Below, piece by piece: positions 1 to 7,483 of a stretch of DNA of 64,000 nt. Origin of the DNA: an uncultured Clostridia bacterium. GTDB lineage: Bacteria > Bacillota > Clostridia > TANB77 > CAG-508. The position numbers and the translations under genes were made by a program. The stretch's first letter is position 1. Each line of letters starts with the position of its first letter. The DNA lies in contig CAKOUO010000003.1 of NCBI GenBank assembly GCA_934120645.1, forward strand, positions 1 to 64,000. Direction: 5' to 3'. Below the pieces are notes generated by a model. The model saw nothing but the letters and a program-made list of their open reading frames with translations, had not been told where the DNA came from and ran no database searches.

Positions 1-220
1 TATTAGCAGTCATTTCTAACTGTTGTTCCCCTCTAATAGGCAGGTTGCTTACGTGTTACTCACCAGTCCGCCACTAAAGCCATTGTTGTAAGTCAATCTT
101 CACTTTCTTTGAACAAGTTCTCCGTCCATGTCAACATCATTACAACGACTTCCGTTCGACTTGCATGTCTTATGTGCGCCGCCAGCGTTTATCCTGAGCC
201 AGGATCAAACTCTCTTGTTT
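1..220 (-). rRNA. rrs: 16S ribosomal RNA, 5' part only (gene runs off the left edge)
   Basis: The reverse complement of 194-213 is the universal 27F site near the 5' end of bacterial 16S rRNA. It is followed by the conserved blocks for CGCTGGCGGC, ATGCAAGTCGA and GTGAGTAACACG. The mature 5' end is placed at about 220, a few bases before the 27F site. Only about 220 nt of the gene lie in the window and transcription runs leftwards. The V1 segment between the 27F site and the GGCGGAC block is about 49 nt longer than in E. coli and can fold into an extended helix. The usual GGACGGGTGAG reads GGACTGGTGAG here. The identity as 16S is certain; the exact 5' end is estimated. Confidence 0.97.
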
Positions 221-446
221 GTGGTATTTATATTTCATTCTTTCGAATGTTATAAATCTAAACTTAAGTGTTTTATCAAGCTCTTAAACTTCTTGCTTTT
301 TATTGAATTAAAAACTTTTAAAAAATTTTACTTTTTCGGTACTGATTTTAGGTTTAAAATCATACCGCTTCGGTTTATTCTCTAAAGGATTTTATTGTTT
401 ACTTTTCAATGTACTTTTTGGTTCCTTATTAATAGGAACGGTTTAG

Positions 447-476
447 ATTATACTATAAATCATTTTACTTTGTCAA
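447..476 (-). promoter_or_regulatory. rRNA promoter, proximal (P3)
   Basis: On the minus strand TTGACA (471-476) and TATAAT (447-452) are separated by 18 nt, a near-perfect sigma-A promoter reading towards the 16S gene. It leaves a leader of about 220 nt. The leader includes a boxA-like ATTGAAAAGTAAAC stretch of the kind found in rRNA leaders (inference). Confidence 0.8.
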
Positions 477-608
477 GACTTTTTTAAAAAGTTTTTTATT
501 TTTTTGTCAAAATAAAAATTAGTAATTTTTTAGCCTAATTTTTATGTTGATTTTATTACTAATTCTTTAGTTTTACTTTTTATTTTTTCTCTCGCAAAGT
601 TCTTATTT

Positions 609-638
609 ATAATAACACACTTTGTCGATTTTTGTCAA
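609..638 (-). promoter_or_regulatory. rRNA promoter, middle (P2)
   Basis: On the minus strand TTGACA (633-638) and TATTAT (609-614) are 18 nt apart. The region just after the -10 reads AAATAAGAACTTTG, closely matching the same region after P1. This suggests duplicated promoters for the rRNA operon. Confidence 0.7.
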
Positions 639-713
639 CCTTTTTTTATAACTTTTTTATAATTTTTTTAAGGTTAATTATTAGCAATATATGTTTTCTC
701 AAAGTGCTTATTT

Positions 714-742
714 ATATTATCATATTATTAACATGTTGTCAA
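714..742 (-). promoter_or_regulatory. rRNA promoter, distal (P1)
   Basis: On the minus strand TTGACA (737-742) and TAATAT (714-719) have a 17-nt spacer, followed by AAATAAGCACTTTG. Together with P2 and P3 this fills the otherwise gene-free 550 bp (221-770) between the 16S gene and the ymxH-like gene. No other gene was seen in that stretch. Confidence 0.65.
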
Positions 743-770
743 TCGTTTTTTTGATTTTTTTATTATTTTT

Positions 771-1004
771 TTAAATCTCAACTAATATTAAATCATCTCC
801 TATACATTTTATATTTTGCCAAGGGATTATTATGTCGTTATTTGAAGAAAATAAGTTGATAATTTTGTTACTTCCTGGCACAATAATAGATGTTATTACT
901 CCTGTTTCTAAATCTGCACATACATCTTGCACATATCCTAATCTTTTTCCATCTTTTATATTTACAACTTCCTTATGTTTAAAATCCAATCCCTTATCCT
1001 GCAT
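771..1004 (-). CDS. YlmC/YmxH-family PRC-barrel protein
   Basis: This is a 77-residue protein of the small PRC-barrel family YlmC/YmxH, conserved in spore formers and often found next to sigE and sigG, as here. The visible features match the family: a GKRLGYVQDV-type PRC-barrel start, then a hydrophobic strand ending in VPG, and a C-terminal IIPWQNIKCIGDDLILVE strand pair. The molecular role is unknown; it has been linked to sporulation by phylogeny and location. The start at 1004 is preferred because GAGG lies 9 nt upstream. A longer open frame reaching 1037 would put that ribosome site inside the gene. It lies 80 bp downstream of sigG on the same strand. Confidence 0.8.
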   Translation of the reverse strand: MQDKGLDFKHKEVVNIKDGKRLGYVQDVCADLETGVITSIIVPGSNKIINLFSSNNDIIIPWQNIKCIGDDLILVEI

Positions 1005-1084
1005 ATTTACCATCCTCTTTAAAAATTTAGACGACATTTAGTCGTCTTCATAATTAATTATATTCACTTAGTATCTAAAAAATG

Positions 1085-1858
1085 CTATTTATATAATCTC
1101 TTTATATGTTCTAATGCATTTTTTTCAAGGCGTGATACTTGTGCTTGCGATATTCCAATTTCATTTGCTACTTCCATTTGAGTTCTTCCGTCAAAAAATC
1201 TTTTAGTTATTATCATTTTTTCCTTTTCATTTAATTTTTTCATTATTTGCATTATCGTCATCTTTTCTGTCCATTGTTCATCTGTATTTTTTCCATCTTT
1301 TACTTGGTCCATTATATATATGTTCTCTGCTCCATCATTATATACAGGTTCTTGTAATGATATTGGATCTTGGATTGCATCAAAACTAAATCCTATTTCT
1401 TCTTTTTCTACTCCAAGTTCTTTTGCCATTTCCTCAATTGTAGGTTCTTTACCATGTTCTTTTGTATACCTTTCTTTAAATTGCATTGCTTTGTATGCTA
1501 AATCTCTTATAGACCTACTAACTCTTATACTATTGTTATCTCTTAAGTATCTTTTTACTTCGCCTATTATCATTGGTACAGCATACGTTGAAAATTGGAC
1601 ATTTTGACTTAAGTCAAAATTATCTATTGCTTTTATTAGCCCAACACATCCTACTTGGAATAAATCATCTGCATTTTCTCCTCTTCCATAAAATCTTTGT
1701 ATTACACTTAATACTAATCTTAAATTTCCATTTATAAATGTTTGTCTTGCTTCTTCATCTCCATTTTTTATTTTTACAAATAATTCTTCTTTTTCTTTTT
1801 TTGATAATAAAGGTAATTTTGATGTATTTACTCCACATATTTCTACCTTATTTAACAC
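1085..1858 (-). CDS. sigG: RNA polymerase sporulation sigma factor SigG
   Basis: The 257-residue protein is the forespore late sigma factor. It begins with the SigG signature NKVEICGVNTSKLP, recognised by anti-sigma factors in Bacillus. Region 2 follows (NGNLRLVLSVIQRF and DDLFQVGCVGLIKAIDNFD), then FSTYAVPMIIGEVKRYLRDN, region 3, and an intact region 4.2 helix-turn-helix ending GISQAQVSRLEKNALEHIK. The start codon is GTG, 8 nt after AAGGAGG. A SigF-type promoter sits directly upstream (1891-1919), matching the known control of sigG by SigF. Its neighbours sigE and spoIIGA follow the usual clostridial order, but an orphan gene (1947-2546) separates sigG from sigE. Confidence 0.97.
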   Translation of the reverse strand: MLNKVEICGVNTSKLPLLSKKEKEELFVKIKNGDEEARQTFINGNLRLVLSVIQRFYGRGENADDLFQVGCVGLIKAIDNFDLSQNVQFSTYAVPMIIGEVKRYLRDNNSIRVSRSIRDLAYKAMQFKERYTKEHGKEPTIEEMAKELGVEKEEIGFSFDAIQDPISLQEPVYNDGAENIYIMDQVKDGKNTDEQWTEKMTIMQIMKKLNEKEKMIITKRFFDGRTQMEVANEIGISQAQVSRLEKNALEHIKRLYK

Positions 1859-1890
1859 TAAAAAACCTCCTTAAAGAAATACTTTCCATT

Positions 1891-1919
1891 AGTATTTCCA
1901 TAACGAGATTAATTTATAC
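1891..1919 (-). promoter_or_regulatory. Putative SigF/SigG-type promoter of sigG
   Basis: On the minus strand GTATA (1915-1919) is followed after exactly 15 nt by GGAAATACT (1891-1899). This fits the GYATA-N15-GGnnAnAnT pattern of forespore promoters in Bacillus. It lies about 30 nt upstream of the sigG GTG codon. The match is seen in the sequence; use by SigF is inferred from family knowledge. Confidence 0.65.
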
Positions 1920-1939
1920 TTATCTATATAAAAGAAAAA

Positions 1940-1961
1940 GGTGCTCTTAATTAAGAGCATC
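1940..1961 (-). terminator. Terminator overlapping the stop codon of the orphan gene
   Basis: A 10-11 bp inverted repeat (GGTGCTCTTAA / TTAAGAGCATC) has no unpaired loop beyond the AATT centre. On the minus strand it is followed by CTTTTTCTTTT. The TAA stop at 1947-1949 lies inside the hairpin. Confidence 0.75.
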
Positions 1962-2546
1962 TTCTTCTTTTTTTCTTCCTTTCCATAACCTTTCAAAAAA
2001 CTCTTTTGTTCTTTTGCTTGAATCTTTTGCAAGACTTCTTCTTTCTATTTTTCTACAAATTTCATCATCTACAATATTTTCTGTAAATGCTTTTTTAAGT
2101 AAAACGTCCAGAACTGAAAAACTTATGTCGTATTTTTCCGCAAATTCTTTTTTTGTTATCTGTGGATTGTTTGCAAAATCTTCGGCAATCGATTTTATGT
2201 CAGAATCTGAATATAAAAATATTATATATTCATTTCTCTTTTTCCGCAATTTTGCATAATATACCTTTGTTGATTCTCCTGCATTCTTTGCATGTGCCTT
2301 TTGGTTTGCAATTGATTTCTTTTCTATTTTATCTACAGTTTTTTCTGTAATAAAATTTTGAACAATTGCATACTCAAGGCAAGTTCTAAAGCATTCCTTT
2401 GTTATGTTTTCATGTTCTGAAAAATATGATCCTGAAAAATGAAGTTCAGAATTAGCATATTGATTCGCAATCCTCTTGCAAAAGTCTTCGAATGTTCTTG
2501 CTGTCATTGTTTCTTTCAAATGTTTAAAAGTCCGTCTTTTTTCCAT
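1947..2546 (-). CDS. Orphan protein with a duplicated helical domain
   Basis: This 199-residue, charged, helical protein was not recognised. It appears to contain two related halves. Residues of about 45-105 include FITEKTVDKIEKKSIA followed by VYYAKLRKKRNE. Residues of about 140-195 include NIVDDEICRKIERRSLAK followed by EFFERLWKGRKKE. The second half also resembles a small helix-turn-helix (KKEFAEKYDISFSVLDVLLKKA). No signal peptide or membrane segment is visible. The start at 2546 is chosen because GGAGG lies 7 nt upstream. Codon use is less A/T-biased than in the neighbouring sigma-factor genes. It has its own promoter (2601-2629) and its own terminator, so it appears to be inserted between sigE and sigG. 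A DNA-binding role is possible but unproven. Confidence 0.75.
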   Translation of the reverse strand: MEKRRTFKHLKETMTARTFEDFCKRIANQYANSELHFSGSYFSEHENITKECFRTCLEYAIVQNFITEKTVDKIEKKSIANQKAHAKNAGESTKVYYAKLRKKRNEYIIFLYSDSDIKSIAEDFANNPQITKKEFAEKYDISFSVLDVLLKKAFTENIVDDEICRKIERRSLAKDSSKRTKEFFERLWKGRKKEEDALN

Positions 2547-2600
2547 AGTATAACCTCCATTCAATAGAACTTAGTTATTTATTACAGATAGGTTACATTA

Positions 2601-2629
2601 ATTATAACATTTTAAGTCAACTTTGTCTA
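2601..2629 (-). promoter_or_regulatory. Sigma-A promoter of the orphan gene
   Basis: On the minus strand TAGACA (2624-2629) and TATAAT (2601-2606) are 17 nt apart, just beyond the end of the restored sigE frame. It gives the downstream gene a transcription unit separate from sigE. Confidence 0.6.
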
Positions 2630-2630
2630 T

Positions 2631-3378
2631 CTAACCTGTTTTGCTCATAATTTCTTTTTTCATTTTGTTTATTATCTTTTTTTCTAGTCTTGATATATAA
2701 CTTTGTGAAATACCGAAGTTCATCTGCTACTTCTTTTTGTGTTTTTTCTTTTCCTGTTGTAAACCCGAATCTCATCTCCATTATTAATTTTTCTCTTGCG
2801 TTCAATTTTAGTATTGATGCTTTTAATAATTTTTTATCTACTTCATCTTCTATATTCCTTGATGTTATATCTGGATCAGTTCCTAATATATCTGATAATA
2901 ATAATTCATTTCCGTCTCCATCTTTATTTAGTGGTTCATCTATTGATATTTCTCCTTTTATTTTATTATTTTTTCTTAAAAACATTAATATTTCATTTTC
3001 TATACATCTTGATGCATATGTTGCAAGTTTTATGTTTTTTTCTGCATTAAATGTGTTTACTCCTTTCATTAATCCTATTGTTCCTATTGAAATTAGGTCT
3101 TCTATTCCTATTCCTGTATTTTCAAACTTTTTTGCTATATACACTACTAGTCTTAAATTTCTTTCTACTAATATTTGTCGTGTTTGCAAATTATCTTCTT
3201 CTGATAATTTTTTTATTAACTCTTCTTCCTCTTTTGGTTCTAGTGGTGGTGGAAGAGTTTGACTTCCTGCAATATAAAATATCGGCATATAGTCTATTTC
3301 ATTATTTTCATTTATGTATTTTGCACAAATTGTATTTATTCCATTTATGCTCTTTTTTAATAAGTCTATAATATTCAT
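2631..3378 (-). CDS. sigE: Sporulation sigma factor SigE (needs a +1 frameshift in region 4.2)
   Basis: This is the mother-cell sigma factor, made as a precursor and processed by the adjacent SpoIIGA. A short pro-sequence is followed by YIAGSQTLPPPLEP, RNLRLVVYIAKKFENTG, EDLISIGTIGLMKGVNTF and ATYASRCIENEILMFLRKN, all very close to Bacillus SigE. Reading frame 0 runs as far as TQKEVADEL at CTT (2716-2718), then loses the family sequence and continues in a wrong frame to 2617. Skipping one base (C at 2715) restores GISQSYISRLEKKIINKMKK and stops at TAG 2631-2633, giving 248 residues. The restored part is the -35-binding helix, so the unshifted product should not work. Start 3378 is ATG, 8 nt after AGGAG. 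Programmed slippage, a true mutation and a sequencing or assembly indel are all possible. Confidence 0.9.
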
Positions 3379-3399
3379 TTTTATCACTCCTGTATTTCT

Positions 3400-4287
3400 T
3401 TAATATAGTTCTATTCCTATCAAAGCATTATATTCTCCACGTTTTGTTAATGATTTATTATATATACCTATTATTACATTTTCTTTTTCTTCTTCTGTTT
3501 GTTCTGTTATTATCTTAAATTTTTCTGCTTTTATTCCTAACAACATTCCGTTTTGTTTTCCTAAAGATGAAAATGGGATTATTTTTAGCCTTGGAATATA
3601 CTCTTCTTTTAATTCTTGTGGTATTTTTTCAAAATCACCTCCTAATATGTTTTCTATATTATTTAATATTTCCTTAGGAATAATATTGTATAGTGAATTT
3701 TTTTCTACAACCATTACTGGATTTCCTGATATTGGTTCTTTTAACATATTTCCAGTGTCCATCATTGTTTTTAATTCGATTTCTTTTCCATTTATTTTTA
3801 TTTTTGTTACACAGAACATATCTTTTTTTGTAATTTTGTTTTTTGCTAATTTAAATCCTATAATAATGATAATACTTCCTATAATTGCTCCTAAAAATAC
3901 TGTTTTTAAAATATATGTTCCTGTATACATTCCATTTTTTATTATAATTTCTTGTGGTTTTATTACATATATTAAGTATGTAGCAACTCCTCCAAATGTA
4001 AATGTTGTTAAATAAAATAATAATAATTCTTTACACATTTTTTTAACATCTTGTGGATTATATGCTATATATACTATTAGTATTGATAATATAATTTTAG
4101 TTATTATGTTAGAATATATATTTATTTTTGATATATATTCTATAACTGAATATATTGCCCCTATTAAACTTGCTAAAAATAATCTTAAATGTTTTATTTT
4201 TATTTTTGAAATTAGTCCTGTTGCATATAAAATTATATAATTCATTATTAGGTTTTCAACAATTATAACATCTAAATATATTGTCAT
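3400..4287 (-). CDS. spoIIGA: Sporulation sigma-E factor-processing peptidase SpoIIGA
   Basis: This 295-residue membrane aspartic protease is expected to cleave pro-SigE at the sporulation septum on a signal from SpoIIR. The N-terminal half (about residues 1-155) has five hydrophobic segments, starting YLDVIIVENLIMNYIILY. The cytoplasmic half carries the catalytic motif MMDTGNML (Asp in DTG) and the family sequence SGNPVMVVE. The C-terminus ends YNALIGIELY. The start at 4287 (ATG) has AGGTGAG upstream; a GTG three codons earlier is too close to that site. It sits 21 bp upstream of sigE on the same strand, the standard spoIIG arrangement. spoIIGA and ftsZ are separated by a terminator. Confidence 0.95.
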   Translation of the reverse strand: MTIYLDVIIVENLIMNYIILYATGLISKIKIKHLRLFLASLIGAIYSVIEYISKINIYSNIITKIILSILIVYIAYNPQDVKKMCKELLLFYLTTFTFGGVATYLIYVIKPQEIIIKNGMYTGTYILKTVFLGAIIGSIIIIIGFKLAKNKITKKDMFCVTKIKINGKEIELKTMMDTGNMLKEPISGNPVMVVEKNSLYNIIPKEILNNIENILGGDFEKIPQELKEEYIPRLKIIPFSSLGKQNGMLLGIKAEKFKIITEQTEEEKENVIIGIYNKSLTKRGEYNALIGIELY

Positions 4288-4352
4288 TTTGCTCACCTGC
4301 TGTTTGTATTTTACTATAACAATGTTACAAAGTCTGTCTTTTCTTCTTGTAG

Positions 4353-4389
4353 AAAAAAAGAAATAATCGATAAAAACCGATTATTTCTT
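4353..4389 (-). terminator. Terminator after ftsZ
   Basis: A 12-bp perfect stem (4358-4369 with 4378-4389, AAGAAATAATCG and its complement) has an 8-nt loop. On the minus strand it runs into seven T residues. It separates the division cluster from the spoIIG genes. Confidence 0.9.
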
Positions 4390-4450
4390 TTCTATAATTA
4401 AATATATTTTTCAATTTTAAACTTTTTAAGACAAATATTCCAATATGTTA

Positions 4451-5572
4451 TTACATATTTTTATTTTTATTTTTTCTTAAAAATGCTGGAATATCTAAAT
4501 CATTTTGTGATGAGCTTGTTTCTGAACTTGATGGTATTGAGTTAATTTTCTTTTCCCATGTTTTTGATACTATTTTATCTACTCCAATACTTGATATATC
4601 ATTTTCTGTTTTTTCAAATCCTGTTGCTATAACTGTTATTTGTATTTCATCTTGCATACTTGTATCTGTTACTGTACCAAATATTATGTTAGCTTCTGGA
4701 TCTACACTGCGTTGAACTAATTCTGCAGCAGTATTTACTTCATGTAATCCTAAATCTTCTCCACCTGTAATATTTATAATTACTCCTTTTGCTCCTTCTA
4801 TAGATGTTTCTAGTAATGGGCTTTGTATAGCTTCTTTTGCAGCATCTTCTGCTCTATTTTCACCAGATGCTCTACCAACACCCATATGTGCCATACCTTG
4901 ATTTAACATTATTGTTTTTACATCGGCAAAGTCTAAATTTACAAGTCCTGGTACTGCTATTAAATCTGATATACCTTGAACACCTTGTCTTAATACATCA
5001 TCAGCCATTTTGAATGCTTCTATAATTGATGTTTTTCTATCTATTATTTGTAATAATTTATCATTTGGTATTACTACTAATGTATCAACTTTTCCTTTTA
5101 AACTTTCAATTCCTCTTTCTGCTTGTGAAAGTCTTTTTTTACCTTCAAATGTAAATGGTTTTGTAACAACACCTATTGTTAATATTCCCATTTCTTTTGC
5201 TGTTGATGCAACTATTGGTGCAGCACCTGTACCTGTTCCTCCACCCATTCCGGCAGTAACAAATACCATATCTGCTCCTCTTAATACTTCTGCAACTTCT
5301 GATTTGCTTTCTTCTGCAGATTGTGCTCCTATATCAGGGTTTGCTCCAGCTCCTAGTCCTCTTGTTATTTTTTCTCCTATTTGAATTTTTGTATTTGCTT
5401 TTGATTGTTGTAAAGCTTGTCTATCTGTATTTACTGCTATAAAGTCTACTCCTTTTATTCCAGCATCAATCATTCTATTTACGGCATTGTTTCCTGCTCC
5501 TCCAACACCTATTACTTTAATTGTTGCTGTTCCATCCATCATTGTTATATTGTTATCATCATATTCCATCAT
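4451..5572 (-). CDS. ftsZ: Cell division protein FtsZ
   Basis: This 373-residue tubulin-like GTPase forms the division ring and, in spore formers, the polar septum. Visible features are the nucleotide-binding start IKVIGVGGAGNNAVNRM, the tubulin signature GGGTGTGAAP, the T7 loop NLDFADVKTIM, a variable linker, and the conserved C-terminal peptide DLDIPAFLRK that binds FtsA and other partners. The ATG at 5572 has GGGAGG 9 nt upstream; a second in-frame ATG follows directly. It lies 96 bp downstream of ftsA and ends before a strong terminator, so it is the last gene of the murA-ftsQ-ftsA-ftsZ cluster. Confidence 0.98.
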   Translation of the reverse strand: MMEYDDNNITMMDGTATIKVIGVGGAGNNAVNRMIDAGIKGVDFIAVNTDRQALQQSKANTKIQIGEKITRGLGAGANPDIGAQSAEESKSEVAEVLRGADMVFVTAGMGGGTGTGAAPIVASTAKEMGILTIGVVTKPFTFEGKKRLSQAERGIESLKGKVDTLVVIPNDKLLQIIDRKTSIIEAFKMADDVLRQGVQGISDLIAVPGLVNLDFADVKTIMLNQGMAHMGVGRASGENRAEDAAKEAIQSPLLETSIEGAKGVIINITGGEDLGLHEVNTAAELVQRSVDPEANIIFGTVTDTSMQDEIQITVIATGFEKTENDISSIGVDKIVSKTWEKKINSIPSSSETSSSQNDLDIPAFLRKNKNKNM

Positions 5573-5638
5573 TTAGATTTTCCTCCCTTAAAACTTTGTT
5601 TATAATTTTAAAATTAATACCAATTATATTAAATAAGT

Positions 5639-5663
5639 ATATAACCTCTCTTTGGGGTTATAT
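5639..5663 (-). other. Hairpin in the ftsA-ftsZ spacer
   Basis: An 8-bp inverted repeat (ATATAACC / GGTTATAT) encloses a 9-nt loop between the ftsA stop and ftsZ. No clear T-tract follows on the minus strand. It may be an RNA-processing or stability element; its role is unknown. Confidence 0.35.
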
Positions 5664-5668
5664 TATCT

Positions 5669-6898
5669 TTAACTATAAAAGAATTCTTTTATTCTTTCTA
5701 TTATATTTTTAAATATATTTTCATCTGACTTTGTATCAATACTACTTGATACAGTTTTTGTAAATGGTCTTGAAGCAATATATCTAACTAATGCATAACT
5801 TGTTCTATATACAGGTTTTATTGTTCCTATTAATCTTCCTGTTGAAATTTTTACAGGTATATTTAAATTAATTTTTCCAGCCACATCACTTTTACTTATA
5901 TTTACTATACCTTGTCCTGTTAAAACTACATTGTTTATTCTTGATTTTATTCCTTGATTTGTTAAATCTTTATTTATTATTAAGAACATTTCTTCTATTC
6001 TTGCTTCAATAATTTCTATTAATTCAGAACTTTTTATAATTTTATTTTTGTTATTATCTTTGCAAGTATTTAGAATTATATCATTGTCATTATCTATAAA
6101 TGATTTTAGAGCTAGTCCATACTGTCTTTTTAATTTATCTGCTTCTTCTTGTGATATGTTTAGTACAACTGCTATATCATTTGTTATGTTTTCGCCACCA
6201 ATTGGTATAGAATTTGTATATACATATGTTGATCCTTCAAAAACTCCTATATCTGTATTTTCTGCTCCCACATCTATTAATGCTATATTGTCATGTAATT
6301 CATTTTTATCTAAAATTAGATTTCTTTCTGCTAATGTTGTTGGAACAATTCCATCTACTTCTAGTCCCGCTTTTTTGAATATACTATTTATTTGTTTTAC
6401 ATAGTCTTTATCAGCCAAAATAATTTGTGCACTTATAGTAAAATTAGAACTTAGACTTCCTACTGGGTCTGATACTACTGCTCCATTGTCTAAAATAATT
6501 TTATCTGGAACAATGTCTATTAGTGTTTTTCCATCTGGTATTTCTATGTCTTTTACTTGCATAATAGCACTTTGCACATCTCTTATGGATATTCCAGAAT
6601 ATTTTTCTTTAACCTCTTTGGTTATACTATTTTGTACTATAGTAACATATTTTCCTGGAATTGTTACATAAGCAGAATTTATTTTTAAGTTTGTCTCATC
6701 CTCGGCATCTTTTATAGTTTTGGCTAAACTTAAACTTATTTCATCTTCATTTATTATTTTTCCTTTTTTTAATCCACTACATTTATATGATGTATTACAT
6801 ATAGTTTCTATTTGTTCAAAATTATTTACTTCACCTACAACTGTTGCTACTTTTGTTGTTCCTATATCTACACCAACTATAATATCACCTATTGCCAA
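5669..6898 (-). CDS. ftsA: Cell division protein FtsA
   Basis: This 409-residue actin-like ATPase tethers FtsZ to the membrane. It has the actin-fold phosphate-binding motif IIVGVDIGTTKVATVVGE, a 1C-type domain around residues 80-165 (family region VTIPGKYV), the second phosphate loop IALIDVGAENTDIGVFEG, the motif PIGGENITNDIA and the adenosine motif VVLTGQGI. The C-terminal amphipathic helix IFKNIIERIKEFFYS fits a membrane-targeting sequence. The start is taken as TTG at 6898, 7 nt after GGAGG. Upstream in-frame codons to 6967 overlap the promoter and lack a ribosome site. It has its own promoter (6939-6967) preceded by phased repeats. Confidence 0.93.
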   Translation of the reverse strand: MAIGDIIVGVDIGTTKVATVVGEVNNFEQIETICNTSYKCSGLKKGKIINEDEISLSLAKTIKDAEDETNLKINSAYVTIPGKYVTIVQNSITKEVKEKYSGISIRDVQSAIMQVKDIEIPDGKTLIDIVPDKIILDNGAVVSDPVGSLSSNFTISAQIILADKDYVKQINSIFKKAGLEVDGIVPTTLAERNLILDKNELHDNIALIDVGAENTDIGVFEGSTYVYTNSIPIGGENITNDIAVVLNISQEEADKLKRQYGLALKSFIDNDNDIILNTCKDNNKNKIIKSSELIEIIEARIEEMFLIINKDLTNQGIKSRINNVVLTGQGIVNISKSDVAGKINLNIPVKISTGRLIGTIKPVYRTSYALVRYIASRPFTKTVSSSIDTKSDENIFKNIIERIKEFFYS

Positions 6899-6938
6899 GT
6901 TAATTCCTCCATTTTTAAGTAATAAATTTCTAGTTGTA

Positions 6939-6967
6939 TTTATATTACATTTTTTTAAAATTGTCAA
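6939..6967 (-). promoter_or_regulatory. Sigma-A promoter of ftsA (ftsA-ftsZ)
   Basis: On the minus strand TTGACA (6962-6967) and TATAAA (6939-6944) have a 17-nt spacer. It lies 41 nt upstream of the TTG start, so ftsA and ftsZ can be expressed separately from the upstream division genes. Confidence 0.8.
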
Positions 6968-6970
6968 TAG

Positions 6971-7016
6971 AATTTGTTATATTTTTGTAATATTTTTGTA
7001 ACACTTTTGTAACATA
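6971..7016 (-). repeat. Four 11-bp-phased direct repeats upstream of the ftsA promoter
   Basis: On the minus strand four copies of a unit close to GTTACAAAAAT follow one another with the C of ACAAA at 7009, 6998, 6987 and 6976, exactly 11 bp apart. The fourth, degenerate copy ends next to the -35 element. One-turn spacing on one DNA face is typical of an activator array or curved DNA (inference). Confidence 0.7.
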
Positions 7017-7067
7017 TATAAATTCTATTTATTTACTGCTCTTTTATATAACAGAAAAAGAAAAAAA

Positions 7068-7469
7068 TCAAGCATTTTTTTCTTTTTCTTCTTCTTTATT
7101 TTGTTTCTTTTGTTTTCTTTCTATCATTTTTTGCGTCCATTTTTCGACATAATATCTTCTAATTGTGCCTAAATTCATAAACATTCTCCATACGAATACA
7201 ACAATTGCAGCTAAATATATATCTACATTTAATTTTTGTCCTAATACTGTTAAAAGTATTGCAAGTATGGCATTTCCAAAAAATCCTGAAATAAATATTT
7301 TCATATCAAATTTTTTATTAATTACAGATGCTATTCCTCCAAATACAGAATCTAATGCTGCAACTATTGCTATTGCTAAATAACTTGAATATGTATAAGA
7401 TATCATTGGAGCATTTAAACCAACTATTGCTCCTAATACACATGCTATTATAATTACTAATAAAATCAT
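7068..7469 (-). CDS. sbp: Small basic protein (DUF1290 family)
   Basis: This 133-residue integral membrane protein belongs to the Sbp/DUF1290 family, which sits next to ftsZ or ftsQ in many Firmicutes. Four hydrophobic segments are visible, beginning MILLVIIIACVLGAIVGLN and including YLAIAIVAALDSVFGGIASV, the family's most conserved stretch. The C-terminus is very basic and charged (KWTQKMIERKQKKQNK). Start 7469 is preferred to the upstream ATG, which overlaps the AAAGGA ribosome site. It lies 14 bp after a DUF881 gene in the same operon. The biochemical role is unknown. Confidence 0.85.
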   Translation of the reverse strand: MILLVIIIACVLGAIVGLNAPMISYTYSSYLAIAIVAALDSVFGGIASVINKKFDMKIFISGFFGNAILAILLTVLGQKLNVDIYLAAIVVFVWRMFMNLGTIRRYYVEKWTQKMIERKQKKQNKEEEKEKNA

Positions 7470-7483
7470 TTTTACCATTCCTT

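Noticed and set aside
128..385. Open frame over the 16S rRNA 5' end and leader
   Set aside because: It overlaps conserved rRNA and promoter leader and has no ribosome site.
2617..2715. Frame-0 end of sigE as the true C-terminus
   Set aside because: It has no resemblance to any sigma factor, while the +1 frame gives the exact family end.
2690..3371. Leucine- or serine-rich open frames opposite sigE
   Set aside because: They are antisense shadows of an A/T-rich gene; the same pattern appears opposite nearly every minus-strand gene here.
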